From: Novosphingobium sp. PC22D
GTDB taxonomy: Bacteria > Pseudomonadota > Alphaproteobacteria > Sphingomonadales > Sphingomonadaceae
Length of the DNA: 64,000 bases
Direction of reading: 5' to 3'
Assembly (NCBI RefSeq): GCF_002556635.1
Contig: NZ_MWMO01000001.1
Location: forward strand, 310,001 to 374,000
Below, one piece after another: positions 7,961 to 15,749 of this stretch (its first letter is position 1; every line of letters begins with the position of its first letter). A model generated the notes under the pieces. The model ran no database searches. It was not told the origin of the DNA and worked only from the letters and a program-made list of their open reading frames with translations. The translations under genes and the position numbers were made by a program.

Positions 7961-8539
7961 TCAGCCGGCGCCGTGCCCCGCACTATCGACCAGATCCTGC
8001 ACGACCTTCTCGAACCAGGCGGTAACGCCGTCCAGCTCGATGTCGGAGAACGGGTCGATCGGCAGTTGCCGCAGATAGAACACGAGCCCGGTGGAAATCA
8101 TCGCGATCTGGAGCGCGCGTGCGCGCGCTTCCTCGCCGCCCAACCAGTTGGCGAGCCCGCGGACGCTTTTTTCCTCGAACACGCTGGCGGCGATCGCGGC
8201 GGCTTCGGGATCGCCTGAAGCGAGCGCGATCATCAGTGGCGGGCGGATCGCATTCTCCGGATCGAGCAGCGCGCGCGCGAGGTCCGCGCCGAAGGTCTCG
8301 CGCTTGCCGGCGATGGCGGCGGCGACGGGCATCGAGGCCTCCAGCGCCGCGCGGAACAGCCCGGCCTTCGAACCATAGTAGCGCAGAACGAGGGTGGAAC
8401 TCGTTCCCGCGCGCGTCGCGATCTCGCGGATGCCGGCATGGGAATAGCCCAGTTCCGAGAAAACGACCTGGGCCACCGAAAGGATCCGGGCCTTGGTCGC
8501 ATCGGCATCACGCCTGCGAACGGTCTCTTCGTCAATCAT
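7961..8539 (-). CDS. TetR/AcrR family transcriptional regulator
   Basis: A 192-residue TetR-type repressor. The N-terminal HTH (about residues 12-58) reads Ala-Lys-Ile-Leu... to Gly-Ile-Arg-Glu-Ile-Ala-Thr-Arg-Ala-Gly-Thr-Ser-Ser-Thr-Leu-Val-Leu-Arg-Tyr-Tyr-Gly-Ser-Lys, and a variable ligand-binding domain follows. The start at 8539 (Met-Ile-Asp-Glu) gives a normal N-terminus; the frame could extend 35 codons upstream without homology. It is divergent from the small hypothetical gene at 8759 and convergent with the metallopeptidase. The effector is unknown. Confidence 0.85.
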   Translation of the reverse strand: MIDEETVRRRDADATKARILSVAQVVFSELGYSHAGIREIATRAGTSSTLVLRYYGSKAGLFRAALEASMPVAAAIAGKRETFGADLARALLDPENAIRPPLMIALASGDPEAAAIAASVFEEKSVRGLANWLGGEEARARALQIAMISTGLVFYLRQLPIDPFSDIELDGVTAWFEKVVQDLVDSAGHGAG

Positions 8540-8672
8540 AGTCGCGCTCGCTTTTGCCGAATCCGGAATTCCTGGCAAGATCAGTGTCGCATGATCGACG
8601 CGTCCAGTGGTCATTTGTTGTAGTTTCGCTGTGGCTTGTCGCAAGTCAGGACATCATGAGAAATCCCGATAA

Positions 8673-8688
8673 CTGTCCGGATTGACAG
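8673..8688. promoter_or_regulatory. inverted repeat overlapping a -35-like TTGACA
   Basis: CTGTC (8673-8677) and GACAG (8684-8688) form an inverted repeat. A perfect TTGACA (8682-8687) overlaps its right arm, reading toward the hypothetical gene at 8759. No matching -10 was found. Its place between the divergent TetR gene and its neighbour makes it a candidate operator. Confidence 0.3.
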
Positions 8689-8758
8689 GACGCGCGCGCT
8701 GTTGTGTCGACGTGCGACGACCCTGGGCCGCAACCGAACAGATAGGGCAAAACCCGCA

Positions 8759-9196
8759 ATGATGGCACGCAAGGCTGATGATCTCTGGACCGCGAGGCTG
8801 AAAGGCTTCCTCGACGATTGCGTTCGCAGCACGGTCGATGATGAGGGCGAGCGCATGGCGGAAGCCGCGTCCCTGTTTCTTGCCGAGAACCGTGGGCAGG
8901 GCGGCAGTCAGGCCTGGGCCGCGGCCGGATCGATCGACCGGCTTCTTTCGAACGGCGCGCCGGTCGATGCGGCGATCTCGCTGATGGGAGAGGGCGTCTC
9001 GTTCATGCTGTCGAGGGGAGGAGGCGGAACCTGCCTCGCGACGATCGTCGTGGTCGAGGGATCGGAAGAGGTCGTCGCCGAAGGCGCCACCCCCGCGCTC
9101 GCACTAATCGGTGCCTATGCCGCGGCCCTCCTCGCCGAGGGCGGCGGCGACAGTCGTTCGCTGGCCCCGGCGCACCCGAGCGGGCGCGTCCACTGA
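8759..9196 (+). CDS. hypothetical protein
   Basis: A 145-residue acidic, Ala/Gly/Glu-rich soluble protein with no signal peptide or membrane segment. The C-terminal half has two hydrophobic strands (Cys-Leu-Ala-Thr-Ile-Val-Val-Val and Ala-Leu-Ala-Leu-Ile-Gly-Ala-Tyr). Two adjacent ATGs (8759, 8762) could start it; upstream GTG/ATG codons (from 8702) give a basic extension that looks untranslated. I do not recognise a family. It is kept because codon usage matches its neighbours and it is divergent from a TetR gene, a common arrangement for a repressor and its target. Confidence 0.55.
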   Translation: MMARKADDLWTARLKGFLDDCVRSTVDDEGERMAEAASLFLAENRGQGGSQAWAAAGSIDRLLSNGAPVDAAISLMGEGVSFMLSRGGGGTCLATIVVVEGSEEVVAEGATPALALIGAYAAALLAEGGGDSRSLAPAHPSGRVH

Positions 9197-9507
9197 CAGA
9201 CCGCGCCCCGCGGGGCTGCCGGCCTCGTTCGGAAAAAGGGGGCGACCGGCGCGCGATCCTTTGCGGGAGGAGAATAGGGCGCCGGTCGCCAGAAAGCCGT
9301 CGAGCCGGCCTGCCCGGTTGGGAGGAGGGGCTGGAAGCCGCGAGCGCGGGACGGTTCGAGCGGTGTCGGTACCGGGCGCGGGCTCGGCACCGACAGACAT
9401 CGAATAGCCGCTCCCGGCTGAAGCCGGCGTAAGCGTGTCCTACCGGTTTACCACTGGATCGCCCGGAAGGTCGTCTCAACCACCTGCCGGCCGGCCCGCG
9501 CCACCTG
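9197..9507. other. intergenic region with long stem-loops
   Basis: No convincing gene lies here. A perfect 12-bp stem GGCGACCGGCGC (9241-9252)/GCGCCGGTCGCC (9279-9290) encloses a 26-nt loop carrying GCGGGAGGAG. A second inverted repeat, TGTCGGT (9364-9370)/ACCGACA (9389-9395), follows. It is the downstream end of both the hypothetical gene (+) and the LuxR-type gene (-). The hairpins may be terminators or a small RNA, but no T-tract follows them. Confidence 0.4.
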
Positions 9508-10110
9508 TCAGCTTACCATCGAGGCTTCGATGGCGATGCGGATCGCTTCGGAGGTGTGCCGCGCGCCGAGCTTGTTGAGCATGTTCGCGCGGTGGATCTC
9601 GACCGTGCGCGGGCTGATCGAGAGTTTCTCGCCGATGAGACGGTTCGACAGGCCGCTGGCGACGCCGCTCAGCACTTCACGCTCACGCCGGGTCAGCCCC
9701 TCGACGCGCGCGCGGGCCATCACTTCGCGCAGTTTGGCATTGCCGAAGGTCTCTGCCCGGTTCGCCGCCTGGGCGAGCGTCGTGGCGAGCGTTTCGGCGT
9801 CCATCGGCCAGGCAATGTAGTCGATCGCGCCCTGGAGCACCGCCTCGACCACACGATGGGTCGTGGGCTCCTCGCTGAAGGCGATAACCGGAAACCATTC
9901 GCCGTGCTCGGCCATGCGCTCGACCAGATCGGAGACCGATCCTTCGGTGTCATGCAGCAGGATGACGCCCGATCGCAGCCAGGCCGCGCTGATCTCGGAA
10001 ATGTTTTCGAACGGTTCGACGTGGATGCTGCTGGCGGACAATGCGTGGCTGATCGCGGCGCGGCGCCGCATTTCGCTGTCGATCAGGATGATGTTCGAGA
10101 CGGGATCCAT
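9508..10110 (-). CDS. FixJ/LuxR-type regulator with degenerate receiver
   Basis: A 200-residue protein. The N-terminal receiver-like domain (1-120) is followed by a LuxR HTH (about 138-198) with Leu-Thr-Arg-Arg-Glu-Arg-Glu-Val-Leu, Gly-Leu-Ser-Asn-Arg-Leu-Ile-Gly, and Ser-Pro-Arg-Thr-Val-Glu-Ile-His-Arg-Ala-Asn-Met. The receiver keeps an acidic residue after beta-1 (Ile-Asp-Ser-Glu) and an Asp near the phosphoacceptor position (Leu-His-Asp-Thr), but the conserved Lys-Pro of beta-5 is Trp-Pro. Phosphorylation-dependent switching is therefore doubtful. It lies 163 bp behind fliS at the distal end of the flagellar cluster, so a role in motility control is inferred, not shown. Confidence 0.8.
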   Translation of the reverse strand: MDPVSNIILIDSEMRRRAAISHALSASSIHVEPFENISEISAAWLRSGVILLHDTEGSVSDLVERMAEHGEWFPVIAFSEEPTTHRVVEAVLQGAIDYIAWPMDAETLATTLAQAANRAETFGNAKLREVMARARVEGLTRREREVLSGVASGLSNRLIGEKLSISPRTVEIHRANMLNKLGARHTSEAIRIAIEASMVS

Positions 10111-10273
10111 GGACGTACCTTCCCAAAGGTTTTTTACCTAGGGGCTTTGTCGCAGGGAAATGCCCGGATCGCGCGCGACACCTCGTCCGTTTTCGATCGT
10201 TCACTTGAGTGGGATGGCGCAAAAGCGCGGATTCTGGCGGCTTTTCCCGAGCCGTTTCGGTTGCAGAAGGGAT

Positions 10274-10645
10274 TTAGCCCACGCGCAGCGCCTGCCCGAT
10301 TTCCTCGAAATCGCGTCGCACGTTGGCGATGCGATCGGGCTTGAACGTGATGGCGCTGTCGAGCACTTCGCGCCGCGCGCTCTCGTAAAGCTGGCGCAGG
10401 GCCTCGGCAATGCCCTGCTCGCCCGAGACGCCGAGTTGAAGCGCGGTGATCGAGGTCAGCGCGCGGGTGAGCGAACGGCTCTTCAGCGCGTTGTCGCCGG
10501 TCTCGTGCGCGTGAATCGCGGTCCCGAGCGAGCCCACCAGGTGCTCGTAGCACAGATGGACGAGTTCGGCGGCGTTGGCGCCGCACACGCGTGCGTCGAA
10601 GTCGACGCGGCGGTAGGCTTCGTGCGGGGAGAGCTTGGCGAGCAT
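10274..10645 (-). CDS. fliS: flagellar export chaperone FliS
   Basis: A 123-residue helical-bundle chaperone that caps the C-terminus of newly made flagellin in the cytoplasm until export. The family pattern is visible: Ala-Tyr-Arg-Arg-Val near the N-terminus, Leu-Val-His-Leu-Cys-Tyr-Glu-His-Leu, then Ser-Leu-Thr-Arg-Ala-Leu-Thr-Ser-Ile-Thr-Ala-Leu-Gln-Leu. It starts 1 nt after the stop of fliD, so the two are co-transcribed. The length is typical. Confidence 0.9.
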   Translation of the reverse strand: MLAKLSPHEAYRRVDFDARVCGANAAELVHLCYEHLVGSLGTAIHAHETGDNALKSRSLTRALTSITALQLGVSGEQGIAEALRQLYESARREVLDSAITFKPDRIANVRRDFEEIGQALRVG

Positions 10646-10646
10646 G

Positions 10647-12074
10647 TCAGTTGTCCGACTTGTTCCAGATCGCGATCTGGTTCTGGAGGAAGGTCAGCGT
10701 CGACTTCGATTGGCCGATGCGGACTTCGGAGGTGGTGAAGCGCGAGGCGAGGTTGGCGCGCAGCGTTTCCTGTTTCTCGGCGAGTTCGGTCTGGTCGGTG
10801 GCGACCTGCTGCAACTGCTTGGTGTAGCGGCTGATCGACCCGCCGAGCGAGTTGGTATTGGTGGTGCTCGAGGCGCTGCGGTAGATCTTGTCGACCGTCG
10901 CGTAAACACCGTAGAGCCCGTTGGTGAACATCGCCGCGACGCCTTCCGGGTCCTTGGCGATGGTGTCGGCAAGGCGCGCCTTGTCGAGTGTGTAGGTCCC
11001 GTCGCGCTGCGTCGAGATGCCCAGGTCGGCGAGCGTGCGCGCCGCGCCGGTGGCGTTGGGCATGACCACGCTGCCGGCAAGCTGCGACATCGCGCGCTTG
11101 AGCGCGCGCGCGCCGGGATCGGTGCGCAGTTCGCCGCCGAGCGGATCAGTCGCGGTGTTGAGCTCGCCCATGATCTCGTTGAGCGCGGCGGTAAGGTCGC
11201 TCATGGCCTCGGTGATGACCGAGGAGGGATCGGAGAAGCTCACCGTCGTCGGCGAACCGATGTTGGTCGCGGTGAGATTGAGTTTCACGCCGGGGATCGC
11301 TTCGGAAACGGTGTTCGAGGTGCCGGTCATCTCCAGCCCGTCGACCTTGAAGGCCGAGTTGACGGCGGTGGAAAGCAGTTGTCCTGTCGTCGAGGAAGGG
11401 TTCCAGGCCAGATTAGCAAGCCCGGGATCGGCCACGTCCTCGCTCGCTTCGAGAATGAAGCCGTTGGCGGCGCCGTCCTTGCCCTTGAGCACGAGCTGCG
11501 CGCCGTCCACGGTCTGCGCGACGTAGGCCGAAACGCCCGCGTTTGCGCCGTTGATCGCGCTCGCGACATCGGCCAGCGTGGCGCCGGCCGCCACGGTGAT
11601 GCCGACCGCCGCATGGCTGGTATCCTCGGTGAAACCGCCGCTCGCGATTGTGCCGAAGCGCAGCGTCAGCGTGCCCGAGCCGACCGTATCGGTGGCCGCC
11701 GGATAGGCGGGTAGCGCCAGCGTCTGCGCCTTGGCGAGCTGGGTCACTTCGAGCGAATAGCTGCCCTTGGGCTGGCGCGTGCCGGTGAGACCGGCGCTCG
11801 CGACCGAGGCATTGGCCACGCTCGGCTGCGCCGAGAGATCGCCGACGCGCACCCGGTCGCCAAGCGAGCTGGAGAGGCCGTAGAGCATCGACTTGATGTT
11901 CGAGGCCGCCGAAATCCGCGCGTCGAGCGTTTCGGACTTCGCCACGAGCCGGTCGTTGCGCGCCGCGAACTGCGCGGTCGCCAGGTCGTTCGCCAGCGAG
12001 AGCATGTCGATGCCGCTGCCACCGCCGAGCGCGGTGACGAGCGAACTGGTGGTTGTCGAGCTGGTGGTGACCAT
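10647..12074 (-). CDS. fliD: flagellar filament cap protein FliD
   Basis: A 475-residue HAP2 protein that caps the filament tip and guides flagellin polymerisation outside the cell. The N-terminus has Ser-Gly-Ile-Asp-Met-Leu-Ser-Leu-Ala-Asn-Asp-Leu, followed by the D0/D1 coiled-coil region. The middle part is Ala/Gly/Thr-rich surface-domain sequence. The C-terminal part has Asp-Leu-Gly-Ile-Ser-Thr-Gln-Arg-Asp-Gly-Thr-Tyr and a terminal helical region ending in Gln-Asn-Gln-Ile-Ala-Ile-Trp. It is exported by the flagellar type III system and has no Sec signal. It lies 41 bp downstream of flhB. Confidence 0.92.
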   Translation of the reverse strand: MVTTSSTTTSSLVTALGGGSGIDMLSLANDLATAQFAARNDRLVAKSETLDARISAASNIKSMLYGLSSSLGDRVRVGDLSAQPSVANASVASAGLTGTRQPKGSYSLEVTQLAKAQTLALPAYPAATDTVGSGTLTLRFGTIASGGFTEDTSHAAVGITVAAGATLADVASAINGANAGVSAYVAQTVDGAQLVLKGKDGAANGFILEASEDVADPGLANLAWNPSSTTGQLLSTAVNSAFKVDGLEMTGTSNTVSEAIPGVKLNLTATNIGSPTTVSFSDPSSVITEAMSDLTAALNEIMGELNTATDPLGGELRTDPGARALKRAMSQLAGSVVMPNATGAARTLADLGISTQRDGTYTLDKARLADTIAKDPEGVAAMFTNGLYGVYATVDKIYRSASSTTNTNSLGGSISRYTKQLQQVATDQTELAEKQETLRANLASRFTTSEVRIGQSKSTLTFLQNQIAIWNKSDN

Positions 12075-12115
12075 GACTTTGAGAACGGTTCCGTGGCGGG
12101 GCTCTTAAGGGCGGA

Positions 12116-13249
12116 TCAGGCGCCGGTTTCGATCTGTCCGTCGGCGTCGAAGCGCAGCGTGACGGGCACCTGCACTTGCGGGGCGGCGGGCGTCTCGCCG
12201 CGCTTCAGCGCGAGCACGAAGGCGAGGATCGAGGCGACCGCGACGTAGAGTTCCTCGCGGATCATCTGCTTTTCGCGCGTGGTGTAGAACACCGAACGCG
12301 CCAGCGCGGGATATTCGAGCGTCGGCAGCGCATATTCGCGCGCCAGTTCGCGCATCGCCAGCGCCTTCTCGCCCCGTCCCTTGGCGACGACGATCGGCGC
12401 TGGCGCCTTGGCGGGATCGTAGGCCAGCGCGACCGAGAAGTGCGTCGGGTTGGTGATCACGAACTGCGCTTCCTGCATCGCCGGGACGAGCCCGCCCATC
12501 GCGATCTTGCGCTGGCGCTCGCGCACCGCCGCCTTCTTCTCGGGCGAGCCTTCGGAATCCTTGTGCTCGTCGCGCAGTTCCTGGTGCGACATCTTGAGGC
12601 GGCCGAGGCGGCGAATCCACTGCACCGGCAGATCGACGAAGGCGATCAGGAAGAGTCCCGCGGAGAGCGCGAAGAACAGCACAATCACCGCGTCCCAACC
12701 CGCCGCGAGCTGGCCCGCCAGGTCGCCGCGGCCCAGCTTGACCATCTGCGGCACCTGGATGCTCGCCCAGACCGTGGCGATCGTGCCGAGCAGCGTCACC
12801 TTGAGCAGGCCCTTGCCCATCTCGATCCAGCCGTTGGGGCCGAACATCCGCTTGAGCCCGCTCGCCGGATTCATCCGGTTGCCCTTGAAAGCGAGGTTGC
12901 CGCCCACCCAGCGGCCGTCGCCGAAACCGAGCTGCGAGACCAGCGACACGCCGATCACCGCGAAGCCGAGCACCGCGACCGGCGGCAGCACCACGAGCAG
13001 CGCGGCCACCAGCATGTCGCCCGGCTGGAAGCTCTCGACCACGCCCCGGTCGAACGAGAAGGCCGAACGCAAGCTCTCGCGCAGCAGCGTGAACAGCCAG
13101 GGTCCGGCGATCAGCAGCCAGGTCGCGCCAACCAGCGTCGCACCTGCGGTGGCCAGTTCGCGCGAGCGCAGGACGTCGCCCTTCTTGGCGGCATCCTGCT
13201 TGCGCTTGGGTGTTGGCGCATGGGTCTTTTCGCCGGATGTCTCGCTCAT
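12116..13249 (-). CDS. flhB: flagellar export-switch protein FlhB
   Basis: A 377-residue inner-membrane protein of the flagellar type III export gate that switches specificity from rod/hook to filament substrates. Four hydrophobic segments precede a cytoplasmic domain containing the autocleavage motif Asn267-Pro-Thr-His; cleavage falls between Asn and Pro. The N-terminus (Ser-Gly-Glu-Lys-Thr-His-Ala-Pro-Thr-Pro-Lys-Arg) is the usual FlhB start. ATG at 13249 overlaps the fliR stop (ATGA). A much longer open frame upstream in this frame is antisense-type noise. Confidence 0.95.
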   Translation of the reverse strand: MSETSGEKTHAPTPKRKQDAAKKGDVLRSRELATAGATLVGATWLLIAGPWLFTLLRESLRSAFSFDRGVVESFQPGDMLVAALLVVLPPVAVLGFAVIGVSLVSQLGFGDGRWVGGNLAFKGNRMNPASGLKRMFGPNGWIEMGKGLLKVTLLGTIATVWASIQVPQMVKLGRGDLAGQLAAGWDAVIVLFFALSAGLFLIAFVDLPVQWIRRLGRLKMSHQELRDEHKDSEGSPEKKAAVRERQRKIAMGGLVPAMQEAQFVITNPTHFSVALAYDPAKAPAPIVVAKGRGEKALAMRELAREYALPTLEYPALARSVFYTTREKQMIREELYVAVASILAFVLALKRGETPAAPQVQVPVTLRFDADGQIETGA

Positions 13250-14028
13250 GGCGCGAGCAGGTCCGAAGCGGCGCCGACTCCGGCCGCGATCAGCTCGCTC
13301 ACCTGGTCGGTGAGGACGGGCGCCGAGACGATCAGCGCGGCGATGCCGGCGAGTACGCCCGCCGGCAGGCCGAGCGCGAAGAGATTGAGCGCGGGGGCCG
13401 AGCGGCTGACGATGCCCGTCACCATCTGCACCACCAGCAGGATCAGCGAGACGGGCAGCGCGATCATCACCGCCGTGGCGAACGTCGTCGAGGCGAAGGC
13501 GGGAACCTGCGCGAACTTCTCGGCGCCCAGCCAGGTCGCGCCCGGCGGGAACACGCGGTAGCTTTCGACCACCAGAGCCAGCCACTGCAAGTGCGCGCCG
13601 AGCGCGAGGAACATCAGCGTCACCACCACCGCGAAGTACTGGCCGAGCGCGGGCGACTGCGTCCCCGAATTGGGATCGACCGCGGTCGCCATGCTCATCC
13701 CCATGCCGCCGCCGATGATCTCGGCGGCGATGACGGGCGCGGTGAAGGCGAGCTGCAGCACGAAGCCCATCGGCAGGCCGACCAGCACTTCGCCCGCGAC
13801 GATCACCAGCCCCTGCACCGAGAACAGGTTGGCGGGCGCGGCGACCGGGGTCCAGGCGCAGACCATCACCGCGATCGCGCCGGCGACCATCACCCGCACC
13901 TGCGGCGGCACCGCGGCGGTGCCGAACAGCGGCGCGGCGACGACGGCGGCGCCGATCCGCGTCATCACGAAGACGAGGCGCCAGAACTCGGCCTCGAGTG
14001 CACCAAAACCGAAATCGAGCTGGTTCAC
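13246..14028 (-). CDS. fliR: flagellar export gate protein FliR
   Basis: A 260-residue multi-spanning membrane protein of the FliPQR export gate. Recognisable parts include Arg-Ile-Gly-Ala-Ala-Val-Val-Ala-Ala-Pro-Leu-Phe-Gly, Val-Pro-Pro-Gln-Val-Arg-Val, and Gly-Leu-Pro-Met-Gly-Phe-Val-Leu-Gln. The start is GTG at 14028, overlapping the fliQ TGA; this is chosen because homology begins at Asn-Gln-Leu-Asp-Phe, while the longer ATG-initiated frame is antisense to nothing sensible. The gene ends inside the flhB start. Confidence 0.93.
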   Translation of the reverse strand: MNQLDFGFGALEAEFWRLVFVMTRIGAAVVAAPLFGTAAVPPQVRVMVAGAIAVMVCAWTPVAAPANLFSVQGLVIVAGEVLVGLPMGFVLQLAFTAPVIAAEIIGGGMGMSMATAVDPNSGTQSPALGQYFAVVVTLMFLALGAHLQWLALVVESYRVFPPGATWLGAEKFAQVPAFASTTFATAVMIALPVSLILLVVQMVTGIVSRSAPALNLFALGLPAGVLAGIAALIVSAPVLTDQVSELIAAGVGAASDLLAP

Positions 14029-14297
14029 TTCGAGATCACGGCGATCTGGGCGAAGATCTGCTGGGTGAAATCGCCCACGAGCGCCATCATCGAGCTGCCG
14101 AACAGCACGAGGACCAGCGCGGTCACGGCGAGCTTGGGCACAAAAGTCAGCGTCTGCTCGTTGACCGAGGTCGCCGCCTGGATCACGCCGACGGCGAGAC
14201 CCACCGCGAGCGAGGCGAGCAGGATCGGCGCGGCGACCAGCGCGGTCGTCCACAGCATCCGGTCGGCGAGCGAGAGCAGGTCGGTAATGTCTTCCAT
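14025..14297 (-). CDS. fliQ: flagellar export gate protein FliQ
   Basis: A 90-residue protein with two membrane helices and the family signature Leu-Ala-Val-Gly-Leu-Ala-Val-Gly-Val-Ile-Gln-Ala-Ala-Thr-Ser-Val-Asn-Glu-Gln-Thr-Leu. It is a subunit of the FliPQR gate in the centre of the basal body. It is 5 nt from fliP and overlaps the fliR GTG start by 4 nt. Confidence 0.95.
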   Translation of the reverse strand: MEDITDLLSLADRMLWTTALVAAPILLASLAVGLAVGVIQAATSVNEQTLTFVPKLAVTALVLVLFGSSMMALVGDFTQQIFAQIAVISK

Positions 14298-14302
14298 GGG
14301 AT

Positions 14303-15091
14303 CTACCCGAAGCTCGCAGCGAGCGAGCCCATCAGCAGCGCCCAGCCGTCGACGAGAACGAAAAGCAGCAATTTGAACGGGAGCGAGACGATCATCGGGC
14401 TCATCATCATCATGCCCAGGCTCATCAGCACGGAAGAGACGACGAGGTCGATCACGAGGAACGGCAGGAACAGCATGAAGCCGATCTGGAACGCGGTCTT
14501 TAGCTCGCTGGTGACGAAGGCGGGCAGCAGGATCGAGAAGGGGATCTCCTCGCCCGAGCGGAACCTCGGCGCGTTCGCCATCTGCGCGAACATCGTCAGG
14601 TCGCGTTCGCGCGTCTGGCGCACCATGAACTTGTGGAATTCCTGCCCGGCATTGGCGATCGCCTGCTCGGCGTTCATCGTGCCGTTCGAATAGGGCACGA
14701 TCGCGCGCGCGTTCACCTGCTCGAGCGTGGGCGCCATGACGAACAGCGAAAGGAACAGCGAAAGGCCGATCAGCACCTGGTTGGGCGGCGACTGTTGCAG
14801 CCCCAGCGCCTGCCGCAGGATCGCCAGGACGACGAGGATGCGGGTGAAGCTGGTCATCATCAGGATCAGGCTGGGCAGGATCGTGAGCAGACCCATGACC
14901 AGCAAAAGCTGGAGCGACAGGCTCAGACCCGGACCCTCGCCCGGGCTGAGCGAGGAGAACGCGCGGTCGAGCGCGCCCGGGATCGCGGCGGGCGCACCGG
15001 CGGGCGCTGGCGGGACCTGTGCCTGCGCCCAGGCCACCGCCGGCAGCAGCAGCGCAGGTATCGCCGCGACGGTCGCGATCAGCCGTTTCAC
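14303..15091 (-). CDS. fliP: flagellar export gate protein FliP
   Basis: A 262-residue protein with a cleavable signal peptide (Ala-Trp-Ala-Gln) and four transmembrane helices. Family signatures are Met-Met-Thr-Ser-Phe-Thr-Arg-Ile-Leu-Val-Val-Leu, Pro-Pro-Asn-Gln-Val-Leu-Ile-Gly-Leu, Phe-Leu-Pro-Phe-Leu-Val-Ile-Asp-Leu-Val-Val and Ser-Leu-Gly-Met-Met-Met. The GTG start at 15091 overlaps the fliO stop (GTGA). It forms the pentameric core of the type III export gate with FliQ and FliR. Confidence 0.95.
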   Translation of the reverse strand: MKRLIATVAAIPALLLPAVAWAQAQVPPAPAGAPAAIPGALDRAFSSLSPGEGPGLSLSLQLLLVMGLLTILPSLILMMTSFTRILVVLAILRQALGLQQSPPNQVLIGLSLFLSLFVMAPTLEQVNARAIVPYSNGTMNAEQAIANAGQEFHKFMVRQTRERDLTMFAQMANAPRFRSGEEIPFSILLPAFVTSELKTAFQIGFMLFLPFLVIDLVVSSVLMSLGMMMMSPMIVSLPFKLLLFVLVDGWALLMGSLAASFG

Positions 15092-15360
15092 GCCTCGATC
15101 TCCTTGGTGCGCGCGGGCGCTTCGGCGAGCCGCGTCAGCCCGTTGCGCGAGGCGGAAACAAGGATCTCGCGCCCGTGGAACTCGATCACCGCGAGTTTGA
15201 GCGTGGGCGAGAGCATCGTCGTTTCCACCACGCGCACGCTCCGCGCGGTCGAACCGTTGGCGCCGCGCGTCTGCATCTTCTGCATGAGCCTGAGCGAACC
15301 CCAGGCCAGCGCCGCGATCAGCGGCAGCAGGACCAGCAGCTTGATGATGTACCACGTCAT
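15088..15360 (-). CDS. fliO: flagellar biosynthetic protein FliO
   Basis: A 90-residue bitopic membrane protein: one N-terminal transmembrane helix (about residues 5-22) followed by a short basic cytoplasmic domain containing Lys-Leu-Ala-Val-Ile-Glu-Phe-His-Gly-Arg-Glu-Ile-Leu-Val. FliO assists assembly of the FliP ring. The assignment relies on its place between fliN and fliP as much as on sequence, since FliO is poorly conserved. Confidence 0.85.
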   Translation of the reverse strand: MTWYIIKLLVLLPLIAALAWGSLRLMQKMQTRGANGSTARSVRVVETTMLSPTLKLAVIEFHGREILVSASRNGLTRLAEAPARTKEIEA

Positions 15361-15367
15361 CGGTGGA

Positions 15368-15736
15368 TCAGGCCTTGTTCGCCGCGTCGAGGATGGCGGC
15401 GATCTCGTCGATCTCAGCCTCGACCTCGGGCGTGGCTTCGGGTTCCGGGGCGGCGAGCGGCGCGGCGGCGGTCGAGGCGCGCTCCTCGCCCGGATCGAGC
15501 ATCTCGACGATGCGCAGGCCGAAACGGCCGTTCTGCGCCACGACCTCGCCGCGCGCGACGACCTTGCCGTTGACCAGCACGTCGAGCAGTTCGTCGGTGA
15601 GCTTGTCGAGCACGATGATGCTGTCCTCGCCGAGCGAGAGCACGTCCTTCAGCCGCATGTCGGTGCGGCCGAGCTCGACCGAGAGGCGAACCTCGATGTC
15701 GCGCAGAAATTCGAAGCCGCGGGGATGCAGGCTCAT
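15368..15736 (-). CDS. fliN: flagellar motor switch protein FliN
   Basis: A 122-residue protein with a SpoA/FliN C-ring domain (about residues 8-82): Val-Arg-Leu-Ser-Val-Glu-Leu-Gly-Arg-Thr, Gly-Glu-Asp-Ser-Ile-Ile-Val-Leu-Asp-Lys, Val-Leu-Val-Asn-Gly-Lys-Val-Val-Ala-Arg-Gly-Glu-Val-Val, then Phe-Gly-Leu-Arg-Ile. Unusually, the SpoA domain is followed by an Ala/Pro/Glu-rich acidic tail of about 35 residues rather than preceded by one. The start at 15736 follows GAAAGGAAA. It lies 13 nt after the end of the fliM frame. Confidence 0.92.
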   Translation of the reverse strand: MSLHPRGFEFLRDIEVRLSVELGRTDMRLKDVLSLGEDSIIVLDKLTDELLDVLVNGKVVARGEVVAQNGRFGLRIVEMLDPGEERASTAAAPLAAPEPEATPEVEAEIDEIAAILDAANKA

Positions 15737-15749
15737 GGTCGTTTCCTTT

